Shown one piece after another: positions 25,076 to 34,267 of a stretch of DNA of 49,801 nucleotides. The DNA comes from an uncultured Pelagibacteraceae bacterium (lineage in GTDB: Bacteria; Pseudomonadota; Alphaproteobacteria; Pelagibacterales; Pelagibacteraceae), in NCBI GenBank assembly GCA_902522325.1, contig CABYVA010000005.1, positions 1 to 49,801 on the forward strand, in the 5' to 3' direction. Under the pieces are notes generated by a model. It was given only the letters and a program-made list of their open reading frames with translations, searched no databases and had not been told where the DNA came from. Numbering within the stretch: position 1 is the stretch's first letter; each line of letters starts with the position of its first letter. The translations under genes were made by a program, and so were the position numbers.

Positions 25076-26020
25076 TCAAGTGTTGAATTCAGTTTTAACA
25101 ATTTTTTTAAAATCACCTTTTTTGTGGGTAACGTAGGTTTCAGTGATAATAATGTTGTCTCTTTTAGTAACACCTCCTACTAAATCTCCATTTGTAATTC
25201 CAGTAGCACAAAAAATAGAATCTCCTTTGACTATTTCTTTTAAATCATATTTTTTTGTAAAATCTTTTATACCCATATTATGAGCTCTTTTTTTATCTAC
25301 TTCACTATTGAATAAGAATCTTCCTTGAAAAGTACAGTTGAAAGCATCAAGCGCACATGCAGCCAAAACTCCTTCTGGACCACCACCAATACCTAGAAAT
25401 ATATCAACATTATATTTATTTTCAGTTACTAAAAGCGCTCCAGACACATCACCATCAGAAATTAGTTTTAATTTAACTTTAAGTTTTTTTAAATTTTCAA
25501 TAATTTCTTTATGTCTAGGTCGATCAAGTATACATGCGGTTATTTTTGTAATGTCCTTGTTTTTTGCATCTGCAACATTTTTTATATTTTTAACTACAGA
25601 AAAGTCCAGGTCTATAGCATCTTTTGGAACATCCTCTCCTACAGCTAATTTGTTCATATACGTTTCTGGAGCATGAAATAAATTGTCTTTAGAAGTAATT
25701 GCAATTACTGAAAGTGCGCCTGGTAAATTTTTGGCCACAAAGTTTGTTCCCTCGAGTGGATCTACGGCTATATCGATCGCTGGACCTTTTTTTGTACCGA
25801 GTGTTTCTCCGATAAATAGCATTGGAGCTTTATCAAGTTCACCTTCACCTATAACAACTTTACCGTCAATATTTAATTTATTTAAGTTTTTTCGCATTGC
25901 CTCAGTAGCAGCTGCATCCGCTTTTATTTTATCATTTTGACCAACAAATTTGTTGCACGCTATAGCAGCTTCTGATGTAACATTTGTAAGTTGTTTAACT
26001 AATTTTTTATCTAGTTCCAT
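25076..26020 (-). CDS. glpX: fructose-1,6-bisphosphatase, class II
   Basis: A 314-residue GlpX-type phosphatase of gluconeogenesis: VTSEAAIACNKFVGQNDKIKADAAATEAMR, the metal motifs GEGE (58-61) and DPLEGT (87-92), and the C-terminal GIGGGPEGVLAACALDAF and CATGITNGDL. It hydrolyses fructose 1,6-bisphosphate to fructose 6-phosphate; some relatives also take sedoheptulose bisphosphate. It follows the SbmA-like gene by two bases, so it is probably co-transcribed with it. Confidence 0.95.
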   Translation of the reverse strand: MELDKKLVKQLTNVTSEAAIACNKFVGQNDKIKADAAATEAMRKNLNKLNIDGKVVIGEGELDKAPMLFIGETLGTKKGPAIDIAVDPLEGTNFVAKNLPGALSVIAITSKDNLFHAPETYMNKLAVGEDVPKDAIDLDFSVVKNIKNVADAKNKDITKITACILDRPRHKEIIENLKKLKVKLKLISDGDVSGALLVTENKYNVDIFLGIGGGPEGVLAACALDAFNCTFQGRFLFNSEVDKKRAHNMGIKDFTKKYDLKEIVKGDSIFCATGITNGDLVGGVTKRDNIIITETYVTHKKGDFKKIVKTEFNT

Positions 26021-26022
26021 TA

Positions 26023-27015
26023 TTATGTTATTATAGCATCATTTTTTTGCGCATATAGTTTCGCTTCGAACTCTCGTAATCTTTTCCAAACAGAAATTAA
26101 TTCAACAATTGTTGACCAGCTCTTAACTAGATATTGTAAAGAGCCCTCTACTCTTCCAAATGCTCTTGTTATTTGTTGCACAAAGCCAAGAGTTATTGCT
26201 CCAGTTACAATAGTTGGTGCTAATGCAAGATATGGAACTATAACCATACCCTGGAAATAACTCCATTTTACAGTATTAAAGTATAAATAATGGAAATAAG
26301 ATTTATAATGAATACCTCTTACTCTGTTGTACAATTGACCTATGGTAGGAGGAGCAGCTCTAATAGGATCGTCCTCACCATGTACTAATTCTTTTCTGTA
26401 ACCAGCCTCTTCTTTTTGAATATCATATTCTATACCAGGTAATTTAATTCCAACAGCTGCAAGCACCAATGTTCCACCTAATGCAGAAATAATGGCTACC
26501 CAAACTAAAGCATGATCCACCTCGCCAATCCAAGGTAAAACATCTATTTGTTTTGATAAGCCCCATAGAATTGGTGTGAAAGCAACAAGTGTCATTAAAC
26601 TATCAAGCAAACCAGTACCTAAACCTTCCATTATTCTTGCAAATTTTAATGTGTCCTCCTGAACTCTTTGAGATGCTCCTTCTGTTAATCTAGCTTTTAA
26701 CCATTGCTCATGATAATAATTTGCCATCGAAGTTCTCCATCGAAAAACCCAATGACTTGTAAAAAAACCTGTAAACACTGCTATAATTATCCAAAGTGCA
26801 GCGATTTTTGCAAAAGTAAACAAATATCCAATAAATTCTGTTTCTGTAACTGAATTAGGAGTCGTTAAGGCTTTTTGTAGCGTATCATAAAACTCACCAA
26901 ACCATTCGTTAATTTTAACATCTAGTTGAACCTGATACCAGGTAGAAACTAATATTAATAAGGATCCTAGTATACTCCAGGCAAACCACTCTTTTTGTGT
27001 AAAAAATTTAAACAT
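26023..27015 (-). CDS. SbmA/BacA-family inner-membrane transporter
   Basis: A 330-residue membrane protein with several hydrophobic helices. FFTQKEWFAWSILGSLLILVSTWYQVQLDVKINEWFGEFYDTLQKAL at the N-terminus, FRWRTSMANYYHEQWL, RVQEDTLKFARIMEGLG and IEYDIQKEEAGYRKELVHGEDD are the SbmA/BacA hallmarks. There is no ATPase domain, as in E. coli SbmA (about 400 residues; this one is shorter). These proteins import peptides or related compounds by using the proton gradient, and in rhizobia affect very-long-chain fatty acids. The physiological substrate here is unknown. One base separates it from the complex I gene upstream. Confidence 0.88.
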   Translation of the reverse strand: MFKFFTQKEWFAWSILGSLLILVSTWYQVQLDVKINEWFGEFYDTLQKALTTPNSVTETEFIGYLFTFAKIAALWIIIAVFTGFFTSHWVFRWRTSMANYYHEQWLKARLTEGASQRVQEDTLKFARIMEGLGTGLLDSLMTLVAFTPILWGLSKQIDVLPWIGEVDHALVWVAIISALGGTLVLAAVGIKLPGIEYDIQKEEAGYRKELVHGEDDPIRAAPPTIGQLYNRVRGIHYKSYFHYLYFNTVKWSYFQGMVIVPYLALAPTIVTGAITLGFVQQITRAFGRVEGSLQYLVKSWSTIVELISVWKRLREFEAKLYAQKNDAIIT

Positions 27016-27297
27016 CTATCTAGTAAAATTTTCAGCGTAAGATTTTTTAACAATTTTTCTTTTTTTAGGCTCAATTAATTCATAATTAATTTTATTTTTT
27101 TTAGCATATGCAATAGCCAAGTCCTTGGTAGAAAATTCTAGATTAAACTCAGACATTGTGTCTGTTGATGCCTCCCATCCCATTAATGGATTTACTGTTG
27201 GATCTTCAGTAATAAATTCAAGGACCCATTTAATAGTCTTTTTTTTACCTGACTGCATAGATGTTTTACTAGGTTTATATATTTTCGCTTTTTTCAT
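27016..27297 (-). CDS. NADH dehydrogenase (complex I) accessory subunit, NDUFS4-like
   Basis: A 93-residue protein: [58 protein letters not shown] is the signature of the alphaproteobacterial/mitochondrial 18-kDa complex I subunit. It supports assembly or stability of the peripheral arm of NADH:ubiquinone oxidoreductase and is typical of Alphaproteobacteria, which fits the organism. The gene starts just after tRNA-Pro in transcription order. Confidence 0.9.
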   Translation of the reverse strand: MKKAKIYKPSKTSMQSGKKKTIKWVLEFITEDPTVNPLMGWEASTDTMSEFNLEFSTKDLAIAYAKKNKINYELIEPKKRKIVKKSYAENFTR

Positions 27298-27303
27298 ATT
27301 AAA

Positions 27304-27380
<77 letters not shown>

Positions 27381-27475
27381 AATTTGATTACTATTACAGT
27401 AGATACTGATAATTTTAAAGGATAAAGAGGTCAAAAATAAAAGAAATTTGATAGGAATCTGATATATATGAGATC

Positions 27476-27922
27476 ATGATAATTTCATGTCCTTCTTGCA
27501 ATAAAAAATTCGAAGTCAATGTAAGCTTAATTCCAAAAGAAGGTAGGCTATTACAGTGTGGCTTTTGCTCACATCAATGGTTTTATAACCCTCAAAGTAA
27601 AATTAATATACCAGAGGAAGTAGTTGAACTAAAAAATGAAGTTTTTCAGAAAAACGAAACAAATAGTAGCGTTGACGAAGAAAAAATAGAAATACCTAAA
27701 AAAAAAAAAATTAAAGAAAGCAGAAATAAAGAAAGTCCCAATAAAATAAATTTTTTAAATATAATAATAGTTGCTATAATTTCCTTTGCTGCTCTAATTT
27801 TAATTATTGAGACATTTAAGTTTCAAATTTCAAATTTTATACCAGATATTGATTTTTATCTTTCTAGTTTGTATGAATCTTTAAAAGATATATATTTGTT
27901 TTTCAAAGATTTGTTAAAATAG
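27476..27922 (+). CDS. zinc-ribbon (MJ0042-type) membrane protein
   Basis: A 148-residue protein with an N-terminal zinc ribbon: Cys5-x2-Cys8 and Cys28-x2-Cys31 in ISCPSCNKKF and LQCGFCSHQWFY. A charged, lysine/glutamate-rich linker (about 45-90) and one membrane helix (about 93-113, NIIIVAIISFAALILIIETF) follow. Alphaproteobacteria carry such MJ0042-domain proteins near cell-division or transport genes; their function is not established. It is four bases upstream of nhaA. Confidence 0.82.
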   Translation: MIISCPSCNKKFEVNVSLIPKEGRLLQCGFCSHQWFYNPQSKINIPEEVVELKNEVFQKNETNSSVDEEKIEIPKKKKIKESRNKESPNKINFLNIIIVAIISFAALILIIETFKFQISNFIPDIDFYLSSLYESLKDIYLFFKDLLK

Positions 27923-27926
27923 ATAA

Positions 27927-29099
27927 ATGATTAATTATATTACATCACCATTCAGATGGTTTTTTAAATTAGAAGCTGCAGGTGGATTGTTGTTATTAAT
28001 AAGCGCAATTATTGCGTTAATAATAAGCAATTCTTCATACTCTCAAATGTATTTTGAAACATTAAACGAATATATTTTTATTGGAGTTAATAATTTTGGT
28101 CTTAAGTTATCTTTGTTGCATTGGATAAATGATGCTCTAATGGCTATCTTCTTTTTTTTTGTTACTTTAGAAATTAAGAGAGAATTTATACAAGGAGAGC
28201 TTTCCAATATAAAACAGGCAGCACTTCCAATCGTTGGTGCTGTTGGTGGGATGCTTGTACCAGCATTAATTTATATATTTATAAACTTTAATAACCCTGA
28301 AACACTTAATGGCTGGGCGATCCCCTCCGCTACTGATATAGCGTTCTCAATAGGTATATTGTCATTATTAGGATCAAGAGTTCCCATATCTTTAAAAGTT
28401 TTTCTTACTGCATTAGCTATTATTGATGATTTAGGAGCAATTCTAATTATTGCTTTTTTTTATACTGGAGAAATAAATATAAATTATCTTATACTAATTT
28501 TTTTAAGCTTTATTTTACTACTAGCTTTAAACAGATTTAATATTAAAAAAGCATTACCTTATTTGGCTGTTGGATTATTTTTATGGTTCTTTACTTATAA
28601 GTCTGGTGTACATGCTACCATAGCAGGAGTATTGCTAGCATCATGTATTCCTCATAGAAAGAAAGAACATGACTTTTCACTATTAGCTAAATTGGAGCAT
28701 AGTATTAGTCCCTATGTAGTTTATTTTATTATGCCACTTTTTGCTTTTGCTAATGCAGGTGTATCTTTAGAGGGAATTTCAATGGACTCATTTTTAAAAC
28801 CTGTGCCATTGGGTATATTATTGGGATTATTTGTGGGTAAACAAATAGGTGTATTTTTATTTTCTTACATTTCAATTATTCTTGGTGTTGCTCAGATGCC
28901 AAGCAAATCCAACTGGATCAGTTTATACGGAGTTGGGATATTAACTGGTATTGGTTTTACTATGAGCCTGTTTGTTGGAAATTTAGCATTTGTGAATGAC
29001 ATGCAATACATGGACGGAGTTAAAATAGGCGTTTTGTCTGGGTCACTTTTGTCAACTTTATTTGGATATTTTTTATTGCTATTAAGTAATAAAAAATAA
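27927..29099 (+). CDS. nhaA: Na+/H+ antiporter NhaA
   Basis: A 390-residue, 12-helix antiporter that exchanges Na+ for H+ and keeps pH and sodium in balance. The ion-binding aspartate pair is in ALAIIDDLGAILII; WINDALMAIFFFFVTLEIKREFIQGEL and WAIPSATDIAFSIGILSLLGSRVP are the family blocks; the GIGFTMSLFVGNLAF C-terminus is complete. The length matches E. coli NhaA. It sits between the zinc-ribbon gene and a secreted peroxidase. Confidence 0.95.
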   Translation: MINYITSPFRWFFKLEAAGGLLLLISAIIALIISNSSYSQMYFETLNEYIFIGVNNFGLKLSLLHWINDALMAIFFFFVTLEIKREFIQGELSNIKQAALPIVGAVGGMLVPALIYIFINFNNPETLNGWAIPSATDIAFSIGILSLLGSRVPISLKVFLTALAIIDDLGAILIIAFFYTGEININYLILIFLSFILLLALNRFNIKKALPYLAVGLFLWFFTYKSGVHATIAGVLLASCIPHRKKEHDFSLLAKLEHSISPYVVYFIMPLFAFANAGVSLEGISMDSFLKPVPLGILLGLFVGKQIGVFLFSYISIILGVAQMPSKSNWISLYGVGILTGIGFTMSLFVGNLAFVNDMQYMDGVKIGVLSGSLLSTLFGYFLLLLSNKK

Positions 29100-29101
29100 C
29101 A

Positions 29102-29671
29102 ATGCACTTTTATAAAAAAAGTTATTTAATAATAGTAGTTTTTATAACAACATTATTTTTAATGGAAAATTCAGTAGCTAAATACGAAAAAATATTTTTT
29201 GATTTTAATGTAACTGGCTTGGATGGAGAAAATATAGATCTATCTAAATATAAAAATAAAGCAGTGCTATTAGTTAATGTAGCGAGTAATTGTGGATTTA
29301 CAAAACAGTATGGCGATTTACAAAGAATATGGGATCTATATAAAGATCAAGGCTTATTAGTTCTTGGTGTACCTTCAAATCAATTTGGTAATCAGGAACC
29401 TGGATCAAATGAAGATATAAAAAAATTTTGCAAAGTTAATTTCAATGTAAACTTCCCTATGACTGATAAATTAAATGTTAAAGGTGAAAATGCACATGAA
29501 ATTTATAAATGGGCAATAAAAAACTTTGGAAAATCAGCTGAACCTAAATGGAATTTTCATAAAATTTTAATTAATAAAGATGGCAAAATAGTAGACACCT
29601 ACTCTTCATTTACGAAACCAACATCTAAAAAAATCGTTAGTGAAATTGAAAAAATATTAAATATAAAATGA
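29102..29671 (+). CDS. exported glutathione peroxidase (cysteine type)
   Basis: A 189-residue thiol peroxidase. The N-terminal hydrophobic segment (about 8-22) with a following SVAK looks like a signal peptide, suggesting periplasmic location. The catalytic tetrad is present with cysteine instead of selenocysteine: Cys64 (NVASNCGFTKQY), Gln98 (GNQEPG), Trp150 and Asn151 (PKWNFHK). In bacteria such enzymes usually take electrons from thioredoxin, not glutathione. The gene starts two bases after nhaA. Its last 15 bases overlap the convergent MBL gene. Confidence 0.92.
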   Translation: MHFYKKSYLIIVVFITTLFLMENSVAKYEKIFFDFNVTGLDGENIDLSKYKNKAVLLVNVASNCGFTKQYGDLQRIWDLYKDQGLLVLGVPSNQFGNQEPGSNEDIKKFCKVNFNVNFPMTDKLNVKGENAHEIYKWAIKNFGKSAEPKWNFHKILINKDGKIVDTYSSFTKPTSKKIVSEIEKILNIK

Positions 29672-30430
29672 CAATCCATCGTAAGCTGGTGTTACATTTT
29701 TTGGTAGTTTTCTTTTAAGCTCAGAATAATCCATCTCATTATTAAGGTTAGTTAAAATTGTTTTTTTTGGTTTAATAATCTTAACTAATTTTAACACCCC
29801 ATCTAAATTATAATGAGAATAGTGAAAAGAATATCTTAAACAATCAATTACTAAATATTTAAGGTTAAGAAATTTCTTCATATCTTTATCGTATATTTTG
29901 CTTACATCACTTGCGTATGCACATTTGTTATTAATTATGTAGCAAATACTATTAATATTTCCATGTTTTACTGGAACACTTTGAATTTTTAAATCTTCTT
30001 GATTAATTTGAAAATTATGAACTTTTTTTAATTTATTTAATTTCAATGTAGGCGGATATTCATTTGTATTTAAAAAACAATATTTAAACGTGTTTAAAAG
30101 ATATCTGGTTGTATTTTTGTCTGCATAAACAGGCAATTTTTTTTGGCTTTTTAGATAAAAAACTCTTAAATCATTAATTCCATGTGTCTGGTCTCCATGA
30201 GAATGTGTATAGAAAACTTTATTTATATTTTTTATTTTGTTAAAAATTAATTGTGATTTTAAATCTGGAGAACTATCTATTAAAATATTTTCATTTGAAC
30301 TTGAAATTAAAGCAGAGCATCTTGTTCTATAATTTCTTTTGTTTTTAGGATTACATTTACCAAAATATCCATCTATTCTAGGTACACCCATTGAATAACC
30401 ACAGCCAAGAATAGTAAACTTTATAGACAT
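29657..30430 (-). CDS. MBL-fold metal-dependent hydrolase with altered metal site
   Basis: A 257-residue protein of the PhnP/phosphoribosyl cyclic phosphodiesterase-like group that follows metG-tatD in alphaproteobacteria. It opens with KFTILGCGYSMGVPRIDG, and IDSSPDLKSQLI and PAYDGLSFYI are family blocks. The first metal site is kept: His76, His78 and His156 (KHGNI), plus Asp80 and Asp175. The usual HxHxDH is HSHGDQ here (Gln81), and the last histidine (normally LTNMHxDLDY) is Asn230. Two ligands of the second metal are therefore gone, so catalysis may differ or be lost. It overlaps tatD by one base. Confidence 0.82.
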   Translation of the reverse strand: MSIKFTILGCGYSMGVPRIDGYFGKCNPKNKRNYRTRCSALISSSNENILIDSSPDLKSQLIFNKIKNINKVFYTHSHGDQTHGINDLRVFYLKSQKKLPVYADKNTTRYLLNTFKYCFLNTNEYPPTLKLNKLKKVHNFQINQEDLKIQSVPVKHGNINSICYIINNKCAYASDVSKIYDKDMKKFLNLKYLVIDCLRYSFHYSHYNLDGVLKLVKIIKPKKTILTNLNNEMDYSELKRKLPKNVTPAYDGLSFYI

Positions 30431-31200
30431 TAGCTGAAAAATAAATTATTAAAATTTTTACTTGTCAATACATCTAATTCTTCTTGGCTCACACTTTTTA
30501 AATTAGCAAGTTTTTTTAGTGTATGTTCTATAAAACTAGGTTCATTTTTTTTGCCTCTTAAAGGTACGGGTGACAAAAATGGACTATCAGTTTCTATTAA
30601 AAGTCTTTCTAGAGGAATTTTTTTAAAAGTATTTTGTAATTCTAGGCTATTATTAAAAGTTATTATACCACTTGCAGAGAAAAATGTATTGTATTTAAAT
30701 AATTTTTCAGCAAATTCATATGATCCTGTAAAACAATGCATAATTATTTTTAAATTATCTTTTTCATAATTTTTTATAATATTAAATGTTTCATCCTCGG
30801 CACTTCTCGAATGTACAATTAAAGGTACATTTAAATCTATAGATGCTTCAATATGTTTTTTGAAACTTTCTACTTGATCGTTTTTTTTGCTATTATTGTA
30901 GTAGAAATCTAATCCAGTTTCTCCAATACCAATAATTTTTTCATTTTGATTAAATTTTTGGATTATTTCCTTTTTTTCCAAAACATCATTACTTGATTCA
31001 TGCGGATGTATACCAAAAGTTCCATAAATAATTGGATCAATTTGAACTATTTTTAAAATTTCATCATATCCATTTTTAGTTGTACAAATTGTTAAAAGTT
31101 TTTCTATACCAATAGATTTAGATCTTGAAATAACTTTTTCCAGATTATTTGATAAAGGTTCATGATTTAGGTGACAGTGTGAATCAATCATTTTTTTCAA
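30430..31200 (-). CDS. tatD: TatD-family metal-dependent deoxyribonuclease
   Basis: A 256-residue TIM-barrel hydrolase. The metal motif HCH (residues 8-10, IDSHCHLNH), GIGETGLDFYY, VPLIVHSRSA and the closing IETDSPFLSPVPLRGKKNEP are diagnostic. TatD/YcfH proteins act as 3'-5' exonucleases on DNA and RNA and have been linked with DNA repair and quality control. The gene order metG-tatD-MBL is the common alphaproteobacterial one. It overlaps metG by 17 bases. Confidence 0.94.
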   Translation of the reverse strand: MKKMIDSHCHLNHEPLSNNLEKVISRSKSIGIEKLLTICTTKNGYDEILKIVQIDPIIYGTFGIHPHESSNDVLEKKEIIQKFNQNEKIIGIGETGLDFYYNNSKKNDQVESFKKHIEASIDLNVPLIVHSRSAEDETFNIIKNYEKDNLKIIMHCFTGSYEFAEKLFKYNTFFSASGIITFNNSLELQNTFKKIPLERLLIETDSPFLSPVPLRGKKNEPSFIEHTLKKLANLKSVSQEELDVLTSKNFNNLFFS

Positions 31201-32722
31201 TTTTTTTAAAAAGAATATTAATTTTGCTTATTTTTGTTTTAGATTTTAAATAATCATTATCTTTAATTGATTTAAAATCAATCTTATCTTCATCTATACC
31301 AAAAATTTTTAACACTTTTAACGAACTTTCAGGAATAATTGGATAAAGCATTATTGTAATTTTTCTTATTAATTCAAAAGAAACGTACTGAATAGTGTTC
31401 AATCTATTAGTATCTTTTTTTTTATTCCAAGGTTCTTGATCATTAAAATATTTATTAGCTGCAAAAAGTTGATCTAGTATAAAATTTACATATCCATTTA
31501 TATTTTGATTATCTATGTAATTAATTAAATTTTCATAATTGGATATAAATACATTTAAAACTTTTAAATCACTTTCGATAAATTTATCTTTTTTTGGAAT
31601 TTCAAGGTTAGAATTTTTCTCATTAAAAGAGATAACCCTTTGACATAAATTTCCAAAATTGTTAGCAAGGTCGCTATTAATGCAATTTTCTAACTTCTCT
31701 TTTGAAATATTTCCATCATTACCAAATGATACTTCTTTAATTAAATAATATCTTAAAGGATCAAGTCCATATGTATTTATAATTTCAATTGGATCTAATA
31801 TATTTCCTTTTGATTTTGACATTTTTTCTTCTCCAGAAAGTATCCATCCATGTCCATAAATTCTTTTTGGTGGTTTAATATTTGCCGCCAATAAAAAAGC
31901 AGGCCAATAAACTGCATGAAATCGTAATATGTCCTTTCCGATAAGATGAAGAGTTGCAGGCCAAAATTTTTTATAAAGATTATCATTTTCATCAGGATAA
32001 TTTAAAGCGCTAATATAATTTGTTAAAGCATCTAACCAAACATATATTACATGATCTTTATTAGACGGCACTTTTATTCCCCAAGAAAAAGATTTACGAC
32101 TTACTGACAAATCTTTTAATCCACTTTTTACAAAACTTAAAACTTCGTTTTTTCTGCTTTCGGGCAAAATAAAATCTGGATTTTTTTCATAAAACTTTAA
32201 CAAAGGCTCTTGCCATTTAGAAAGTTTAAAAAAATAGGACTCTTCTTCCACCCATTCTACGGCAGATCCTGAAAGTTTTGATACTTTGTTGTCATCTATT
32301 GTTTCTATTTCATCTTCTGAATAAAAGGCTTCATCTGATACAGAATACCATCCTGAATACTTCGAAAGATAAATTTCCTTTTTTTTTTCTAAAATGTTCC
32401 ATAAATTTGATACAGATTTTTTGTGCCTATCCTCAGTTGTTCTAATAAAATCTGTATTTGATAAATTAAGTATTTTTGAGAGATCCTTAAAAGTTTTACT
32501 TATTTCGTTGCAAAAAATTAAGGGATCCATATTTTTTTTTTCAGCTGCTCTTTGAATTTTTTGTCCATGCTCATCTGTACCTGTTAAAAAAAAAACATTA
32601 CAACCTTGAATTCTTTTAAAACGTGCAAAAAAATCTGCAATTATACTGGAATAAGCGTGACCCATATGTGGTTTTGCTGAAGGATAATATATAGGTGTGG
32701 TGATATAGTAATTGTTATTCAT
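31184..32722 (-). CDS. metG: methionyl-tRNA synthetase
   Basis: Charges tRNA-Met and tRNA-fMet. Class I signatures: HMGH at residues 19-22 (PSAKPHMGHAYSSI) and KMSKS near 300 (GEEKMSKSKGN). The insertion domain has no zinc-knuckle cysteines (SGWYSVSDEAFYSEDE, VEWVEEESYFFKL), the alphaproteobacterial form. The C-terminal tRNA-binding extension of E. coli MetRS is absent, giving 512 residues. It overlaps holB by eight bases and tatD by 17. Confidence 0.96.
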   Translation of the reverse strand: MNNNYYITTPIYYPSAKPHMGHAYSSIIADFFARFKRIQGCNVFFLTGTDEHGQKIQRAAEKKNMDPLIFCNEISKTFKDLSKILNLSNTDFIRTTEDRHKKSVSNLWNILEKKKEIYLSKYSGWYSVSDEAFYSEDEIETIDDNKVSKLSGSAVEWVEEESYFFKLSKWQEPLLKFYEKNPDFILPESRKNEVLSFVKSGLKDLSVSRKSFSWGIKVPSNKDHVIYVWLDALTNYISALNYPDENDNLYKKFWPATLHLIGKDILRFHAVYWPAFLLAANIKPPKRIYGHGWILSGEEKMSKSKGNILDPIEIINTYGLDPLRYYLIKEVSFGNDGNISKEKLENCINSDLANNFGNLCQRVISFNEKNSNLEIPKKDKFIESDLKVLNVFISNYENLINYIDNQNINGYVNFILDQLFAANKYFNDQEPWNKKKDTNRLNTIQYVSFELIRKITIMLYPIIPESSLKVLKIFGIDEDKIDFKSIKDNDYLKSKTKISKINILFKKIEKND

Positions 32723-33653
32723 GTAAGATTTTTGATTTAAATTCTAAAAATAATGCTTCGTGATCTAAGTTATATGTAAATGTATTATTAATTTTATAGA
32801 TGAATTTTGTATACAAATCTAATATTTTATTTTTGTTAATACTATTATTAAATATTTTTAAAAAATATAATTCAATTAAAAAATATATATATGACTTTAC
32901 AAAATAATTTTTTATATAAATTTTTTCATTTATTAAATGAAGTAAAAAATTATTCAAATCGTATTGAGTCAAATCTATATTATTTTCCTTTGCGAAATTT
33001 ATTAGGTTAACAAAATTACCTGGTGTGAAATAATGATTTATAAAATCTTTGTGAAGTAAATTTAATAAATTTTCATTTAATAAATGATTGGTAATATCCA
33101 ATGTTTTTTTAAAAGACAAATGTACTTTATACAACAAACATCTTGACTTTAAAGTATCTGGTAACTTTTTATTATTGTTGTGGATAAATATAAAAACAAC
33201 ATTGTAATTAGGTTCTTCGACTATTTTGAGTAATGAATTTAATGAATTCTTATTAAGATTTTCCGCGTTATCAATCAAAATTATTCTAGGTAGCTGATTG
33301 AAACTTGATTTATTAATATAATTTATCATTTCTCTACTTTGTGAAATTTCTATATTTTTTTTTTCTTTATGCAAATCAACTAGAAAAAAGTTAGGATGAG
33401 TTTTGTTGTTTACTAGAATGTAAGATTTATTATCATTATAAATAGTTTTTTCATTATAATTATATGGATATTGTTCATTTTTAGAAAATATATAATTAAT
33501 AAAATGATAAGCTAAAGTAGATTTCCCGCTTCCTTTCGGGCCGCTTAATAGAATTTTACTAGGTAATTTATTATTAATAAACAAATTTGATAATTCATCA
33601 AAAATTTCATTTAGTCCAAATAGTTTGGTTTGTAAGTTAGGTTCTATTATCAT
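32715..33653 (-). CDS. holB: DNA polymerase III delta' subunit
   Basis: A 312-residue AAA+ clamp-loader subunit. The P-loop ILLSGPKGSGKSTLAYHF (residues 34-51) is intact, RIILIDNAENLNKNSLNSLLKIVEEP is the Walker B/sensor region, and LPDTLKSRCLLYKV gives the SRC motif. No zinc-module cysteines are seen. The C-terminal half is weakly conserved and very AT-rich. It sits between tmk and metG, the standard place for holB in this group. Confidence 0.9.
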   Translation of the reverse strand: MIIEPNLQTKLFGLNEIFDELSNLFINNKLPSKILLSGPKGSGKSTLAYHFINYIFSKNEQYPYNYNEKTIYNDNKSYILVNNKTHPNFFLVDLHKEKKNIEISQSREMINYINKSSFNQLPRIILIDNAENLNKNSLNSLLKIVEEPNYNVVFIFIHNNNKKLPDTLKSRCLLYKVHLSFKKTLDITNHLLNENLLNLLHKDFINHYFTPGNFVNLINFAKENNIDLTQYDLNNFLLHLINEKIYIKNYFVKSYIYFLIELYFLKIFNNSINKNKILDLYTKFIYKINNTFTYNLDHEALFLEFKSKILHE

Positions 33654-34267
33654 TATATGATTTCTTTAATTTTATTCAAAATTATTTTTTTATTATTATT
33701 TATATCTAAATTTGAATTAATTCTTAAATACTTTTTTCTGTTTTTTTTTGATAGCTTAATATAGCCAGTTTGGACTCTTTTATAAAAAGCCATTTTAAAT
33801 TTATCATATCTGTTAAGATTTTTTCTTTTTATTAATCTTAATTTCATGTTTTTTGAATCAACTAAATGGAGAAATGTAAAACTAACTTTTATTTTTTTTA
33901 ATAAAAATTTATTGATAAAATGTATGAATTTAATATTAATACCCATTCCATAATGTTGATATGCTACGGTTGAGTCAGTGAATCTGTCTATTAATATTAT
34001 TTTTTTTCGAAAATTATCATTGATCTCATTAACAATATTTTCATTTCTTGCTGCAGAATAAAGCAAAAGATCGGTTGTTTTATCGAATTTAGATTTGTTA
34101 CTTAAAATTAGTTTTCTTATTTTTTCTGAATTTTGATTGCCCCCTGGTTCTCTTATTTTGATAAATTTTATTCTTTTTTTTTTTAGATATTTGGCAACAT
34201 TATTAATATGAAGAGATTTACCCGATCCTTCTATGCCTTCAAATACTATGATTGGCGTTTTATACAT
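33653..34267 (-). CDS. tmk: thymidylate kinase
   Basis: Phosphorylates dTMP to dTDP for DNA synthesis. A 204-residue P-loop kinase: FEGIEGSGKSLHINNVAKYL at the N-terminus, IREPGG at 38-43, LLLYSAARNENI, LIDRFTDSTVAYQHYG. The lid region is rich in lysine. It overlaps the dac gene by eight bases and holB by one, so translation is coupled through the whole run. Confidence 0.95.
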   Translation of the reverse strand: MYKTPIIVFEGIEGSGKSLHINNVAKYLKKKRIKFIKIREPGGNQNSEKIRKLILSNKSKFDKTTDLLLYSAARNENIVNEINDNFRKKIILIDRFTDSTVAYQHYGMGINIKFIHFINKFLLKKIKVSFTFLHLVDSKNMKLRLIKRKNLNRYDKFKMAFYKRVQTGYIKLSKKNRKKYLRINSNLDINNNKKIILNKIKEII

